DNA of 46,319 nucleotides from Tenacibaculum sp. SG-28 (GTDB lineage Bacteria; Bacteroidota; Bacteroidia; Flavobacteriales; Flavobacteriaceae): positions 235,045 to 281,363 of the forward strand of contig NZ_MQVY01000004.1 of NCBI RefSeq assembly GCF_002954385.1, read 5' to 3'. Position numbers and translations under genes: made by a program. Numbering within the stretch: the stretch's first letter is position 1; each line of letters opens with the position of its first letter. The notes beneath the pieces were generated by a model. That model saw nothing but the letters and a program-made list of their open reading frames with translations, made no database searches and was not told where the DNA came from. Shown piece after piece: positions 33,047 through 42,818 of this stretch.

Positions 33047-34693
33047 ATGCAATTTATAACCTTTATCGGTTTTACAGCTCTTGTAGCCATACTGTCTTAT
33101 TATAAAACCAAAGAAGTTAAGGAAGTTTCCGCTGATGGATATTTTCTGGGAGGTAGAAGTTTAACAGCTGGATATATTGCTGGATCTTTATTGCTGACTA
33201 ATTTATCTACCGAGCAAATTGTTGGTTTAAACGGGTCGGCCTATCAAAGTGGTTTGTCTGTTATGGTTTGGGAAACTTTAGCTGCAATAGCCATGGTAGT
33301 AACTGCTATGTTTTTACTACCAAGATATCTGAAAGGTGGGCTCACAACAGTTCCAGGTTTTCTAGCTAAAAGATTTGATGTTACCACGAAAACATTAACA
33401 TCTGTTTTATTTCTATCTGGATATGTTGTAGTCTTATTACCTGTTATTTTGTATTCGGGTTCTTTAGCAATTAGCGGAATGTTTTCTATTCCTTCTCTTC
33501 TTGGAGTCACGCATACACAGTCGATTTGGATATGCGTTTGGTTTATAGGAATCGTAGGAGCAATCTATGCTGTTTTTGGTGGATTAAAAGCTGTTGCTGT
33601 TTCCGATACTATTAATGCTCTAGGCCTGCTAATTGGAGGAATTCTCATTCCGATTTTTGGTTTGTTACTGATTGGAGAAGGAAATATACTAGATGGGCTT
33701 TCTACATTGACTTCAGAGCATCCTGAAAAATTTAAATCTTTGGGAGGGCCAACCGACCCTGTTCCATTCTATACAATTTTTACAGGAATGATGTTGGTGC
33801 AACTATTTTACTGGGGTACCAACCAACAAATCATTCAAAGAGCACTTGGAGCTAAAAATTTAGAGGAGGGACAAAAAGGACTATTGTTAGCTTCCTTTAT
33901 AAAAATATTAGGACCAATTATAGTAGTTCTCCCAGGTTTAATAGCTTTTCATTTATTTGATGGAAACCTCGAGAATGCTGATGATGCCTATCCAATGCTT
34001 GTTAAAAAAGTATTGCCAAAAGCATGGGTTGGCTTTTTTGCAGCCGTTTTATTTGGCGCGATTCTAAGTTCGTTCAACAGTGTTCTTAACAGTTCTGTAA
34101 CCCTTTTCGGTTTAGATATTTATAAACAACACATAAATAAGAATGCCGATGAAAAGACGGTTGTAAAATACGGAAAAGCATTTGGAGTTATTTTAGCAAT
34201 TGCCGCTATGTGTATTGCGCCTCTTATTGCGAATGCTGGAAGCCTTTTTGCCTATTTACAGGAGGTAAACGGTATCTATAGTATCCCTATTTTAACCATT
34301 ATTGTTATCGGATATACTACCAAAAGAGTACCTGCCCTAGGCGCTAAAGTAGGATTGTTATCTGGTTGTGTCTTGTATATCATAAGTCAATTTTTTATGC
34401 AACCTTATTTTGTTACTAAGGCCATAAACAACGCAAAGCAATCTGGAATAACTGATTCTTCTGCTTTAGAGTTAGTAAAAGTGAATGCCTATCCTCACTT
34501 TTTGGATATTATGGCTATTTTATTTGTGTTAAATATTGTAATAATGTTGGTAATTGGTAAGATAAAGCCAAGAAACACGGATTATGTTCAAGTGCACACT
34601 AAACAGGTAGACACAACCCCTTGGAAGTACATTCGTATTGCTGGAGCTTCTATCTGTTGTATTGTGATTGCTATTTATGTTTATTTTGCTTAA
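33047..34693 (+). CDS. Na+/sugar symporter, SSS family (SGLT-like)
   Basis: 548 aa, about 14 transmembrane helices. The N-terminus has YFLGGRSLTAGYIAGSLLLTNLSTEQIVGLNGSAY, matching TM1 of SGLT-like proteins. YAVFGGLKAVAVSDTINALGLL is the SSS signature region, YWGTNQQIIQRALGAKNLEEGQKG the conserved loop, and ILSSFNSVLNSSVTLFGLDIYKQH the late Ser-rich sodium-site helix. It imports sugar with Na+. Its place between galM and galK (1 base before galK) makes galactose the likely substrate. Confidence 0.92.
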   Translation: MQFITFIGFTALVAILSYYKTKEVKEVSADGYFLGGRSLTAGYIAGSLLLTNLSTEQIVGLNGSAYQSGLSVMVWETLAAIAMVVTAMFLLPRYLKGGLTTVPGFLAKRFDVTTKTLTSVLFLSGYVVVLLPVILYSGSLAISGMFSIPSLLGVTHTQSIWICVWFIGIVGAIYAVFGGLKAVAVSDTINALGLLIGGILIPIFGLLLIGEGNILDGLSTLTSEHPEKFKSLGGPTDPVPFYTIFTGMMLVQLFYWGTNQQIIQRALGAKNLEEGQKGLLLASFIKILGPIIVVLPGLIAFHLFDGNLENADDAYPMLVKKVLPKAWVGFFAAVLFGAILSSFNSVLNSSVTLFGLDIYKQHINKNADEKTVVKYGKAFGVILAIAAMCIAPLIANAGSLFAYLQEVNGIYSIPILTIIVIGYTTKRVPALGAKVGLLSGCVLYIISQFFMQPYFVTKAINNAKQSGITDSSALELVKVNAYPHFLDIMAILFVLNIVIMLVIGKIKPRNTDYVQVHTKQVDTTPWKYIRIAGASICCIVIAIYVYFA

Positions 34694-34694
34694 G

Positions 34695-35840
34695 ATGAAT
34701 AAGAATCTTGTTAAAAAAGTACGTGAATTTTACCAAAGAGAATTTACAGCAACTCCAATCGAAATTTTTTCTCCAGGACGAATTAATCTTATAGGAGAAC
34801 ATACAGATTATAACGATGGATTTGTATTTCCAGCAGCTACTAATAAAGGAATTGTTATAGCATTACAAAAAAGTACTGCAACTACAAGTACCGTTTGGGC
34901 CTTAGATAAAAGTGAAGTTTTAATTTTTTCCCAAGACAACAAGCAGCCGAAGGAAACAGGGAGTTGGAAAGATTATGTTTATGGTGTTGTTTCTGAAATC
35001 CAAAAACTAGGAAAGCAAGTTGGTGATTTTAATGCTGTATTTGCAGGAGATATTCCTAGCGGATCTGGGATGTCTTCCTCTGCAGCCTTGGAAAATGCTC
35101 TTGTTTTTGGATTAAATTCTTTATTTGACCTTCAGCTTTCCAGAGCAGAGATGATTTTAATATCACAGCGTGCAGAGCATAATTACGTAGGGGTAAAATG
35201 CGGTATTATGGATCAATATGCAAGTATGTATGGTAAGGAAAATCACGCCTTACTTTTAGATTGTAAAACGATGGAGGCAACACCGTTTAAAATTGATTTT
35301 AATCCATATGAAATATTGCTCATAAACACCAACGTAAAACATAATCTATCTGAAAGCGCTTATAACGAACGCAGGAAGGTCTGTGAAAAAGTAGCCAAAC
35401 AAACAGGAGTTTCTTCCTTAAGAGGCCTTAGCCTTGAGAAACTTTACTTATCTCGCAATACAATTAGTACCGAAGATTATCAAAAAGTATTATATGTTTT
35501 GGAGGAAAATCGTCGAGTGTATCACTTTGCGGAGGCTATTAAAAGGAAGGACATTCATACAATGGGGGCTTTATTATTTCAGTCACATAATGGTCTTCGT
35601 AATCAGTACAATGTAAGTTGTTCGGAGCTAGATTTTTTGGTAGATAAAGCAAAAAAGAATGAATATGTAATTGGTGCGAGAATGATGGGCGGTGGTTTTG
35701 GTGGTTGTACTATAAATTTAGTAGCGAAATGTGAAATTGATAATTTCAAAAAAGAGATTGCAACACACTATAAAAATACATTTCAAAAAGAGTGTTCCTT
35801 TTACCAGGTATCTCTTGCCAAAGGAACCCATCGTATCTAA
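34695..35840 (+). CDS. galK: Galactokinase
   Basis: 381 aa from the ATG at 34695, two positions after the symporter stop; an earlier in-frame ATG at 34668 lies inside the symporter gene and is less likely. GHMP-kinase signatures: SPGRINLIGEHTDYNDGF (galactokinase signature), GDIPSGSGMSSSAALE (ATP-binding loop), and ARMMGGGFGGCTINLV near the C-terminus. CGIMDQYAS contributes the catalytic Asp region. It phosphorylates alpha-D-galactose to galactose-1-phosphate in the cytoplasm, feeding GalT, whose gene follows 11 bases later. Confidence 0.96.
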   Translation: MNKNLVKKVREFYQREFTATPIEIFSPGRINLIGEHTDYNDGFVFPAATNKGIVIALQKSTATTSTVWALDKSEVLIFSQDNKQPKETGSWKDYVYGVVSEIQKLGKQVGDFNAVFAGDIPSGSGMSSSAALENALVFGLNSLFDLQLSRAEMILISQRAEHNYVGVKCGIMDQYASMYGKENHALLLDCKTMEATPFKIDFNPYEILLINTNVKHNLSESAYNERRKVCEKVAKQTGVSSLRGLSLEKLYLSRNTISTEDYQKVLYVLEENRRVYHFAEAIKRKDIHTMGALLFQSHNGLRNQYNVSCSELDFLVDKAKKNEYVIGARMMGGGFGGCTINLVAKCEIDNFKKEIATHYKNTFQKECSFYQVSLAKGTHRI

Positions 35841-35851
35841 TACTTATACAA

Positions 35852-36880
35852 ATGAAGCATACAAATTTGCAAGATTACTCACACAAGCGATTTAATATAC
35901 TAACGGGAGAATGGGTTTTGGTTTCTCCCCACAGGGCTAAGCGTCCATGGCAAGGGCAACAAGAAGAAGTTGTTATGGAAAAAAGAGCTAGTTATGATAA
36001 GGATTGTTATTTGTGTCCTGGGAATACAAGGGTCAATGGAGAGATAAATCCTGATTATAAGGATGTTTATGTTTTTTCAAATGATTTTGCGGCTTTACAA
36101 GCTTCATCCCCAAAATTTTCCTATGAAGAAGGATTGATTAGAGCAGAAAGTGAAAAAGGAATATGTAAAGTCATTTGTTTTAGTCCAGACCACTCAAAAA
36201 GTCTTGCTGATATGGAGGTTGCGGCAATTCAAAAAGTAGTTGAAGTTTGGCAGCAAGAATACAGAATACTGGGGAAAGAGAGTATTGTAAATTACGTACA
36301 GATTTTTGAAAACAAAGGTGCTGTTATGGGGTGCAGTAATCCGCATCCGCATGGTCAAATATGGAGTCAGTCCTCTCTGCCAAATGAGGTGCAAAAGAAA
36401 GATTTTCAGCAGAATAAATATTACCTAGAACACAAAACAAGTCTTTTGGGAGATTATTTGCAGCAAGAGTTACAAGTAAAAGAACGAATCCTATATCAAA
36501 ATGATGCTTTTGTGGTATTAATTCCTTTCTGGGCTATATGGCCTTTTGAAACCATGATTATACCCAAAAAAATGTCTAAAAATATCTGTGAAATTTCAGA
36601 GGAAGAAAGTTTTGCATTTGCTGATGCGATTGCTGTTCTAACCAAAGCATATGATCGCTTGTTTCAATGTTCGTTTCCCTATTCAAGTGGCATCCATCAG
36701 GCTCCAACAAATGGAAACGAAAACAAATATTGGCATTGGCATATGAGTTTTTACCCACCTTTGTTGAGAAGTGCTACCGTTAAAAAGTTTATGGTGGGAT
36801 ATGAGATGTTTGGTTCACCACAAAGAGATATTACTGCTGAAAAAGCCGCGGCTTTGTTGCGAGAACAAGTAATTTTATAA
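35852..36880 (+). CDS. galT: UDP-glucose--hexose-1-phosphate (galactose-1-phosphate) uridylyltransferase
   Basis: 342 aa from the ATG at 35852 (MKHTNLQDYSHKRFN); the longer frame starting at 35792 would overlap galK by 49 bases and adds a non-homologous leader. RFNILTGEWVLVSPHRAKRPW and DCYLCPGNTRVNGEINPDY are family N-terminal features, with Cys residues of a structural metal site. NPHPHGQIWSQ holds the His-Pro-His active site (165-167; His167 is the nucleophile). HWHMSFYPPLLRSATVKKFMVGYEM is the C-terminal signature. It converts galactose-1-phosphate and UDP-glucose to glucose-1-phosphate and UDP-galactose. No galE is in the window; it must be elsewhere. Last gene of unit 3. Confidence 0.96.
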   Translation: MKHTNLQDYSHKRFNILTGEWVLVSPHRAKRPWQGQQEEVVMEKRASYDKDCYLCPGNTRVNGEINPDYKDVYVFSNDFAALQASSPKFSYEEGLIRAESEKGICKVICFSPDHSKSLADMEVAAIQKVVEVWQQEYRILGKESIVNYVQIFENKGAVMGCSNPHPHGQIWSQSSLPNEVQKKDFQQNKYYLEHKTSLLGDYLQQELQVKERILYQNDAFVVLIPFWAIWPFETMIIPKKMSKNICEISEEESFAFADAIAVLTKAYDRLFQCSFPYSSGIHQAPTNGNENKYWHWHMSFYPPLLRSATVKKFMVGYEMFGSPQRDITAEKAAALLREQVIL

Positions 36881-36914
36881 TACCTTCATTCTTTCTTGGA
36901 AAACCTAACCATAT

Positions 36915-36936
36915 CGGTTAATAACCGTTTTGTTTT
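36915..36936 (+). terminator. Weak intrinsic terminator after galT
   Basis: A short stem CGGTT / AACCG with a 3-base loop is followed by TTTTGTTTT, 34 bases after the galT stop. The stem is short, so confidence is moderate. Confidence 0.45.
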
Positions 36937-37120
36937 CAACTTATTCATCCGTAAGTTTGGCACAGAAAAAATAGAAACACACGTTTATTTTAAATAAAAG
37001 AATGCACTAATTCTAGCACTTTGAAATGCTATTGTATGGTAATTTATCTCTTCTTTCGCAAATAGATTATTGTTGATGTCGAAATATTATCTTACTTTGG
37101 GGCAAAAATCTAAATAAACT

Positions 37121-37891
37121 ATGAGTATTAAACAGTTAGCATATAGCGTTTTATTTGTTTTTATTGTTGCTTTTACAGTTTCGTCTTGTTCTATTTATAC
37201 AGATTCCTCAGGGAATGGACAAGGTTTTCATGACGGAACAAGCTCCTATCCAGACGGGTGGCAATGGAATGAAGGGAAGTATTATTACCAAGGTGCATGG
37301 CATAGCAGATTACCCTATAATTATTATGGTTCTTATTTCCATAACGGTACCTGGAGAACTGCGCATGGAAACTCAAATAACGGTGACCAAGGGTATTATC
37401 CACCGAATTGGCAATACAATAGAGGGAAATACTATTATTACAGAGGATGGCATAGCAGATTGCCATACGATTATAGAGGGTCTTATTTTTACAACGGATC
37501 GTGGCATACCGCCCACGGGAATTCTAACAATGGAAATCACGGTTCCTATCCCTCTGGTTGGGAGTGGAATCAAGGGAAATATTACTATCAAGGAGGTTGG
37601 CATAGCAGACTCCCAAGTAATTTCAATGGTTCTTATTTTCATAATGGATCGTGGCATACCGCACATGGTGATTCCAATAATGGAGACCGATATCCTCCAG
37701 GATGGCAGTCTAATCAGGGCAAATATTACTACAATAGCGGTTGGCATAGCAGGCTTCCTAGTAATTTTAATGGAAGATATTTTCACAATGGCTCTTGGCA
37801 TACTGCACACTGGAATTCAGGTTCGGGAGGCTCAGGGTTTCATGATGGAGGTAATGGCTATAATAAAGGTTCCATGAAAAAAGCCAAATAA
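37121..37891 (+). CDS. Tandem-repeat lipoprotein (Tyr/Trp/His/Asn/Gly-rich), unknown function
   Basis: 256 aa with lipobox VSSC (Cys23). After a short linker (GFHDGTSS) come four repeats starting at residues 43, 93, 143 and 191 (spacings 50, 50, 48). Each reads roughly YPxGWxxNxGKYYY-x3-WHSRLP-x5-GxYFxNGxWxTAHGxSNNG. The end (GFHDGGNGYNKGSMKKAK) echoes the linker and finishes basic. I do not recognise the family. It is dense in aromatics and His and almost free of hydrophobic aliphatics, so a surface, matrix, adhesive or metal-binding role is possible but unproven. It is a single gene between the gal unit and the convergent ABC/M1 module, with its own terminator-like hairpin; it is not evidently part of the PUL. 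Confidence 0.8.
   Translation: MSIKQLAYSVLFVFIVAFTVSSCSIYTDSSGNGQGFHDGTSSYPDGWQWNEGKYYYQGAWHSRLPYNYYGSYFHNGTWRTAHGNSNNGDQGYYPPNWQYNRGKYYYYRGWHSRLPYDYRGSYFYNGSWHTAHGNSNNGNHGSYPSGWEWNQGKYYYQGGWHSRLPSNFNGSYFHNGSWHTAHGDSNNGDRYPPGWQSNQGKYYYNSGWHSRLPSNFNGRYFHNGSWHTAHWNSGSGGSGFHDGGNGYNKGSMKKAK
37247..37828 (+). repeat. Four in-frame tandem repeats of ~150 bp
   Basis: The repeats begin at about 37247, 37397, 37547 and 37691 and encode the ~50-residue units of the lipoprotein above. Nucleotide identity is highest around the TGGCATAGCAGA segment, present in all four copies, and ATGGATCGTGGCATACCGC-like segments in later copies. The repeats also keep a second frame (37155-37877) open by chance. Confidence 0.85.
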
Positions 37892-37915
37892 ACCAATACA
37901 ACCGAATACAATAAA

Positions 37916-37956
37916 GGAGAAAATGAATAAAAATCTATTCATTTTCTCCCTCTTAT
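37916..37956 (+). terminator. Terminator-like hairpin after the repeat lipoprotein gene
   Basis: A 14-bp perfect stem (GGAGAAAATGAATA at 37916-37929; complement at 37936-37949) with a 6-base loop is followed by a T-rich but interrupted tail (CTCTTATTTTC), 24 bases after the stop. Confidence 0.6.
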
Positions 37957-38089
37957 TTTCTTCGGTAAATTCGTTTCATCAGGTTACGTTTCTCAGTAAA
38001 AATCACGAACTAAAAAGTATGTTAAAGTATCACTTTAACTAATGGTATTGTTGTTTGCTTTATTTTCTTCCATATTTTTAGATAAGCAA

Positions 38090-41000
38090 TCACGGAAACC
38101 AAATTTGTTTTTGATTGTCTGTTGTATTTTTTTCAATCAATTTATAGTAAGGGTCAATACTAACTTTTGATGGTTTTTCCGAAAGAAGTATTGTAAAGCT
38201 AGATTTGTTTTTATCAAGTTTGTATTCTTTTAAAGCAATAATTTTAGAACTTCCGTCTGCGTTTTCTCCATAAATTTCGATATCTATCCAATCCTTTAGT
38301 GGCGCTACCTGCTTTGTGCCATTTTCTAAAATATGATATTTTTTTGCCCCTACAGTAATTCGCAATTCATAATTTTTATCGTTTCTTTCTCTACAAATTA
38401 CATCCAAAATTTTACAGTCATAAATGGTTACTTTTTCAAGTAAATCGGTGAGTGTATTTTGATACATGTCGGGAGTTACCTCTTTTAAATATTGCATAAG
38501 ATCTTCGGTTGTTGGATATTTTTCTTGAAAAAAAGATGGGCTAATAAGATTCCAGTCTTTAATAAAATTCCGCAAGGCAAGATTTACCTTGTCCTCTCCT
38601 ATGTATGCTTGTAAAGCATGCATAACCAGAACTCCTTTTCTATAATAAATGTGGTCTTCATTCTCCACCTCAATTAGAGGTTTTTCTTTACTTTCATAGT
38701 TTCCTTTGTCTTCCCAATATATTTCTAATTCTTTCTTTAAAAATTGTTGTATTTTTTCTTTTGAATACTTTTGTTTTAGTACCATGATTGCAGAATATTG
38801 CGCAAGAGTTTCCAAAATCATATGTCTTCCTTGCACATTTGCAGCTGCAACTTGTAATCCCCACCATTGATGTGCTAATTCGTGGGCAGTTATGTAAAAT
38901 GCCATATCTACATCTTTTGTGTCGTCTATGTCTAGCATAAATCCTAAATCTTCAGAGAAAGGAATCGAAGTCGGTAAAGATTGTGCGAATTGTGTGTAAC
39001 GTGGTATTTCCATGATCCGTATTTGCTGGTAAGGGTACGGACTAAAATTTGTAGTGTAATAGTCAAGTGACATTTGCATAGATTCCATCATGCGATTTAT
39101 ATTGTATTCATGTCCTTTTTGATAGTATATTTCAAGAGCAGTATTTTCTTGATTTTTATTTTTCCAAATTGATTTCGACACCTCATAAGTGGCTGAAACA
39201 ATGGAATAAAAGTTTACCATTGGTTCTTCCATTTTATAATGAAAATAGCTACGATTATCTTTTTCCCATTTTTTAACAAGTGTTCCTGGTGCAATGGCAG
39301 TTTGATTTTTATCGGTTCCAATAACTATTTCAAAGTTTATTTTATAACCATCATCACCGTTGACAGCATTTTGTAATTCGTTTTGGTTTGATTTTTTTGC
39401 TATTATTTTTCTTGGAGCCAAAGCCAGTTGCTGTCGCTCCTTTGCGTTAGAAATTTCATATTTTCTATTGTAGCCGAGTGTTGGTAAATCCTTGTTATTG
39501 AAAAAGGTTCCATTTTTAATAATTTTTGTTTCCACATCAGAAATGTTCAAACCAGAAACACTGTACTTTTGGGTAAATTCCATAGCAATTGATTCTTTCG
39601 GTTTTAGAGGCTTTTCAAGACTGTAAATTAAATAGCCGAAATCTAAATAAGTGCTATCTGGTTTGGTAGCAATATCAAATGTAATATTTGAAATCTTAAC
39701 TTGTTCCTTAAGTAGTTTTTGAATGTGAATATCCGAAATGTTTGTGTCGGAATTATTAGTTAAAAGGTAGGTTCCATTAATTGTGTAGCTATTTTTCTGT
39801 GGATATAGTTCTACCTGTAAATTAACATCCGATATTTCAGGTTGGTTATGGTATTCAAACTTTTTTAGCCTTTTTTCATAGGCTACTCTAAAGTTTTGCT
39901 GTTTGGTTTTAGACCAATAAGAATTTACGATATTAGTTTGATAGTAAATATAGCCTCCTAATAAGACCCATAAAATGAATGCAACGAAGAGACTAAATTT
40001 TAAATTGCGAGACAATGGGTTTTTATTGAGTTTCCAACGAACCAACTTTCTTTCTGAACCGCTACTATTTAATTTACTTGTAAGAATAAAAATAATACAA
40101 CAAAAAACGATCCAGTACATTTTAAGCACTATAAAAGGCCATAGATAAGGCCAAAGCCATTCATCTGTGAGTAGACGCCTAAATCAGTACCACCAAAATT
40201 AAGTAAACTATGTTGGTAGCCAAGGATTGGTAGGGCGTTGGAAACGATTAAAAATAAAATGACAACTAAATAGCTAATATATTTTTTTTGCAGAAGTTTA
40301 TGTATGAAAAAGGACATAACAGTGTAGAGTGCTAAAAATGTTAAAAAGTGCCCGAAGAAGTTCATCAGATATACCTCTATTTGAAAATTATAATACCCTT
40401 TATATATTTGAAAAACTATTCCGGATAGGATTAATGTGAGCATTAGTACCCCATATACTAGAAGTAAACTGCAATATTTTGCAGCCATACTAATAAAACT
40501 AGAATTAGGTAACGTATTGTAAATGATGTCAAATTTTACATCTCTTTCCTTCCATATGAGTTCTCCAGAATAGAAGATGAACAGAATAATAAAAAAGTAA
40601 CTAGACATTTCTAATAGTTCCTCCACAATAAATTGTGTTGCAGGATAACTATCTACACCAAAAGTTGTTCCCAAGCTAATCGAATTCATTATAAGAATTA
40701 CAGCAGAACTCAACACAATCGCCCAAAACGATATCTCTCTAATAATGGTATTGAAATAAAATAAAGTACTTTTAAAAAATTGTATAAATTTTCCTTTTAG
40801 ACTATAATTTAACTGAAATTTCGGTGTAGTATCGGTCTCTAATGCATATGAGGTTTCTTGAACCTCTTTCTTTTTTCGATTATTTGGTGGTACAACATTA
40901 TAATTGAATTTACGAAACCCTAACATTAAAACTAAAAATGCGATGACCGAATACAATAAATTCTTCCAAAATAATACGCCCTGATTAGGAATGGAGAGTT

Positions 41001-41670
41001 GATTTATATCCTCTATACTCCACGATTTGGTAACTGATGTTAAAGTATTTAGAGCAAAAGGATCTAAAATAGCACCGAGAAATTCGTTATCGATACCTCG
41101 TGTTGCCATAAACAAAATAAATATGATTAGTCCTTGAGTGTAGACAATAATTAATTTTCTATACAAAGTTCCGCTAACAAAAAAAAGGGATGCACCAAAA
41201 AATAAAATAGGAACTACAATAGTAAAAAATGGTTTCACATAAGAATATATGGTAAAAGGCAGTTGCTTTTCGGCGTCTCTCCAAGGCATATAGTCTCCAA
41301 TAATGGTTCCCAAAATAAGCGAAGAAAAAATCATTAGTAATACCAAAAATGATCCTAAAAATCTACCCAACAAATAGTCTTGTTTTTTAATGGGATTGAT
41401 AAACATCAGCGCTTCCATATTGTATTGAAAATCTCTTAAGACAGGAACGCCCATTATAAAGGAGGTAATAAACATAGAAACTCCGGTAATTACGCCCATT
41501 GTTTTAGCAATAATTAAAGGAGCGTTTTTCTTTACTTCGCCTAAATCTGTTCCTTGGTAAATAAAGTCTACCGCTACCACTGAGAACAACAAAAGGAATA
41601 GGAAGAAGAGGTACGTATCTAAACGTTTGATTCGGTATTGTATTTCAAATTTTAATATAGGATACCACAT
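38090..41670 (-). pseudogene. ABC transporter permease / M1-family aminopeptidase fusion, frameshifted
   Basis: Two minus-strand frames (41670-40129, 513 aa; 40129-38090, 679 aa) together equal the ~1190 aa known for fused permease/M1 proteins of Bacteroidota. The first half has about 12 TM helices of ABC-2 type. The second starts inside a TM helix (MYWIVFCCIIFIL), has another TM (FSLFVAFILWVLLGGYIYY), then a gluzincin domain with HELAHQWWG (residues 416-420 of that half, Glu417 catalytic) and the downstream zinc-ligand Glu region LETLAQYSA. At 40149-40152 one base appears lost: adding C gives MNGFGPYLWPFIVLKMYWIV across the break. The classical GAMEN exopeptidase motif is not evident. Gene and ATPase lie on one strand 64 bases apart. 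Exporter with a periplasmic peptidase domain is the family picture; the substrate is unknown. Confidence 0.82.
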
Positions 41671-41734
41671 GATAGTGTATTGTTAAAATGAATTATATGT
41701 TGCCATAATGGTTCTGATATGACTACTTGTTTAT

Positions 41735-42607
41735 TTATTGGTGTGCTGCTATAGAGTAGAAATATACATCCTCAAGTCCTGCAGTTTTTGGATGAAAACC
41801 ATTACCTGGTTCCGATGAACTGTAGATGGTGATTACAGGTTTCCCCAAGAATAGTTTGTTGGCAATTACCGTGTATTTTTTTTGATATTCGGATATGTCT
41901 TCTTTAGCAATCGATTTTTGAAAAATAGTACCATGAATATTTGCAATAGCATTTTTGGGAGTATCTTGGAGTAGTACCTTTCCCTGATTAATAATTGCCA
42001 TATTGGTACATAGTTCTTTCACATCCTCTACAATATGCGTCGATAAAATTACTACAGTGTCCTGACCAATTTCACTTAAAAAGTTATAGAATCGATTTCG
42101 CTCTGATGGATCTAATCCCGCTGTTGGTTCGTCTACAATAAGTAATTTAGGGTTGGTAAGTAATGCTTGTGCAATTCCAAATCGCTGCTTCATTCCTCCA
42201 GAAAACCCTCCTAAATTTTGCTTTCTCTTAGCGTACAGATTGGTTCGGTGTAAAAGGTAATCAACGACGTTTTTGCGTTCTTTTTTATTGGTTATACCTT
42301 TTAAAGTAGCTAAATGTAACAATAGAGTTTCAGCAGAAATTCTTGGGTAGACCCCAAATTGTTGCGGGAGGTATCCAAGGCTTTTTCTTAAATTTTGCTT
42401 GTTTTCAAGTGTGTTTTCTCCATCAAAAAATATATTTCCGGTGTCTGGTTCTTGTAAAGTTGCAATTGTTCTCATCAATGTTGATTTTCCCGCACCATTT
42501 GGCCCGAGAAGTCCAAAAATACCTTTTGATATATGCAGTGATACATTCTGAAGTGCCACCGTACCATTAGCATATGTTTTTGATAAATTTTGTATTCGAA
42601 GTTCCAT
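41735..42607 (-). CDS. ABC transporter ATP-binding protein
   Basis: 290 aa. Walker A GPNGAGKST (35-43), Q-loop YLPQQFG (79-85), signature FSGGMKQR (135-142), Walker B LLIVDEP (155-161), D-loop AGLDP and switch His in LSTHIVED. The C-terminal ~60 residues form the extra segment usual in ABC-2-type exporters. It energises the permease/M1 fusion encoded immediately downstream. The gene diverges from the LytS-type kinase gene; the ~210-base gap holds both promoters. Confidence 0.95.
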   Translation of the reverse strand: MELRIQNLSKTYANGTVALQNVSLHISKGIFGLLGPNGAGKSTLMRTIATLQEPDTGNIFFDGENTLENKQNLRKSLGYLPQQFGVYPRISAETLLLHLATLKGITNKKERKNVVDYLLHRTNLYAKRKQNLGGFSGGMKQRFGIAQALLTNPKLLIVDEPTAGLDPSERNRFYNFLSEIGQDTVVILSTHIVEDVKELCTNMAIINQGKVLLQDTPKNAIANIHGTIFQKSIAKEDISEYQKKYTVIANKLFLGKPVITIYSSSEPGNGFHPKTAGLEDVYFYSIAAHQ

Positions 42608-42818
42608 GTAATTTCTGTTTTGCTTTTAATTTTTAAACAAAACTATTTGCGAAAAAGTAAAGGAAAAAATAGTAGGGATGAGTGTGCCAGAAAACGGGGT
42701 GTAAGTTTCGTAAAGAGGTATTGTGTAATTTTATCCCTTAAAAAATATCGTTCACCATCAAAATATATGCGTATATCCATTTCTTTGTTAGGTTGTAAAA
42801 AATCTCTTAGTTTTGAGT

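Noticed and set aside
37155..37877. A 240-codon alternative frame within the repeat lipoprotein gene
   Set aside because: It stays open only because the 150-bp units repeat in phase. It has no signal or family features, while the 37121 frame has a lipobox and coherent repeats.
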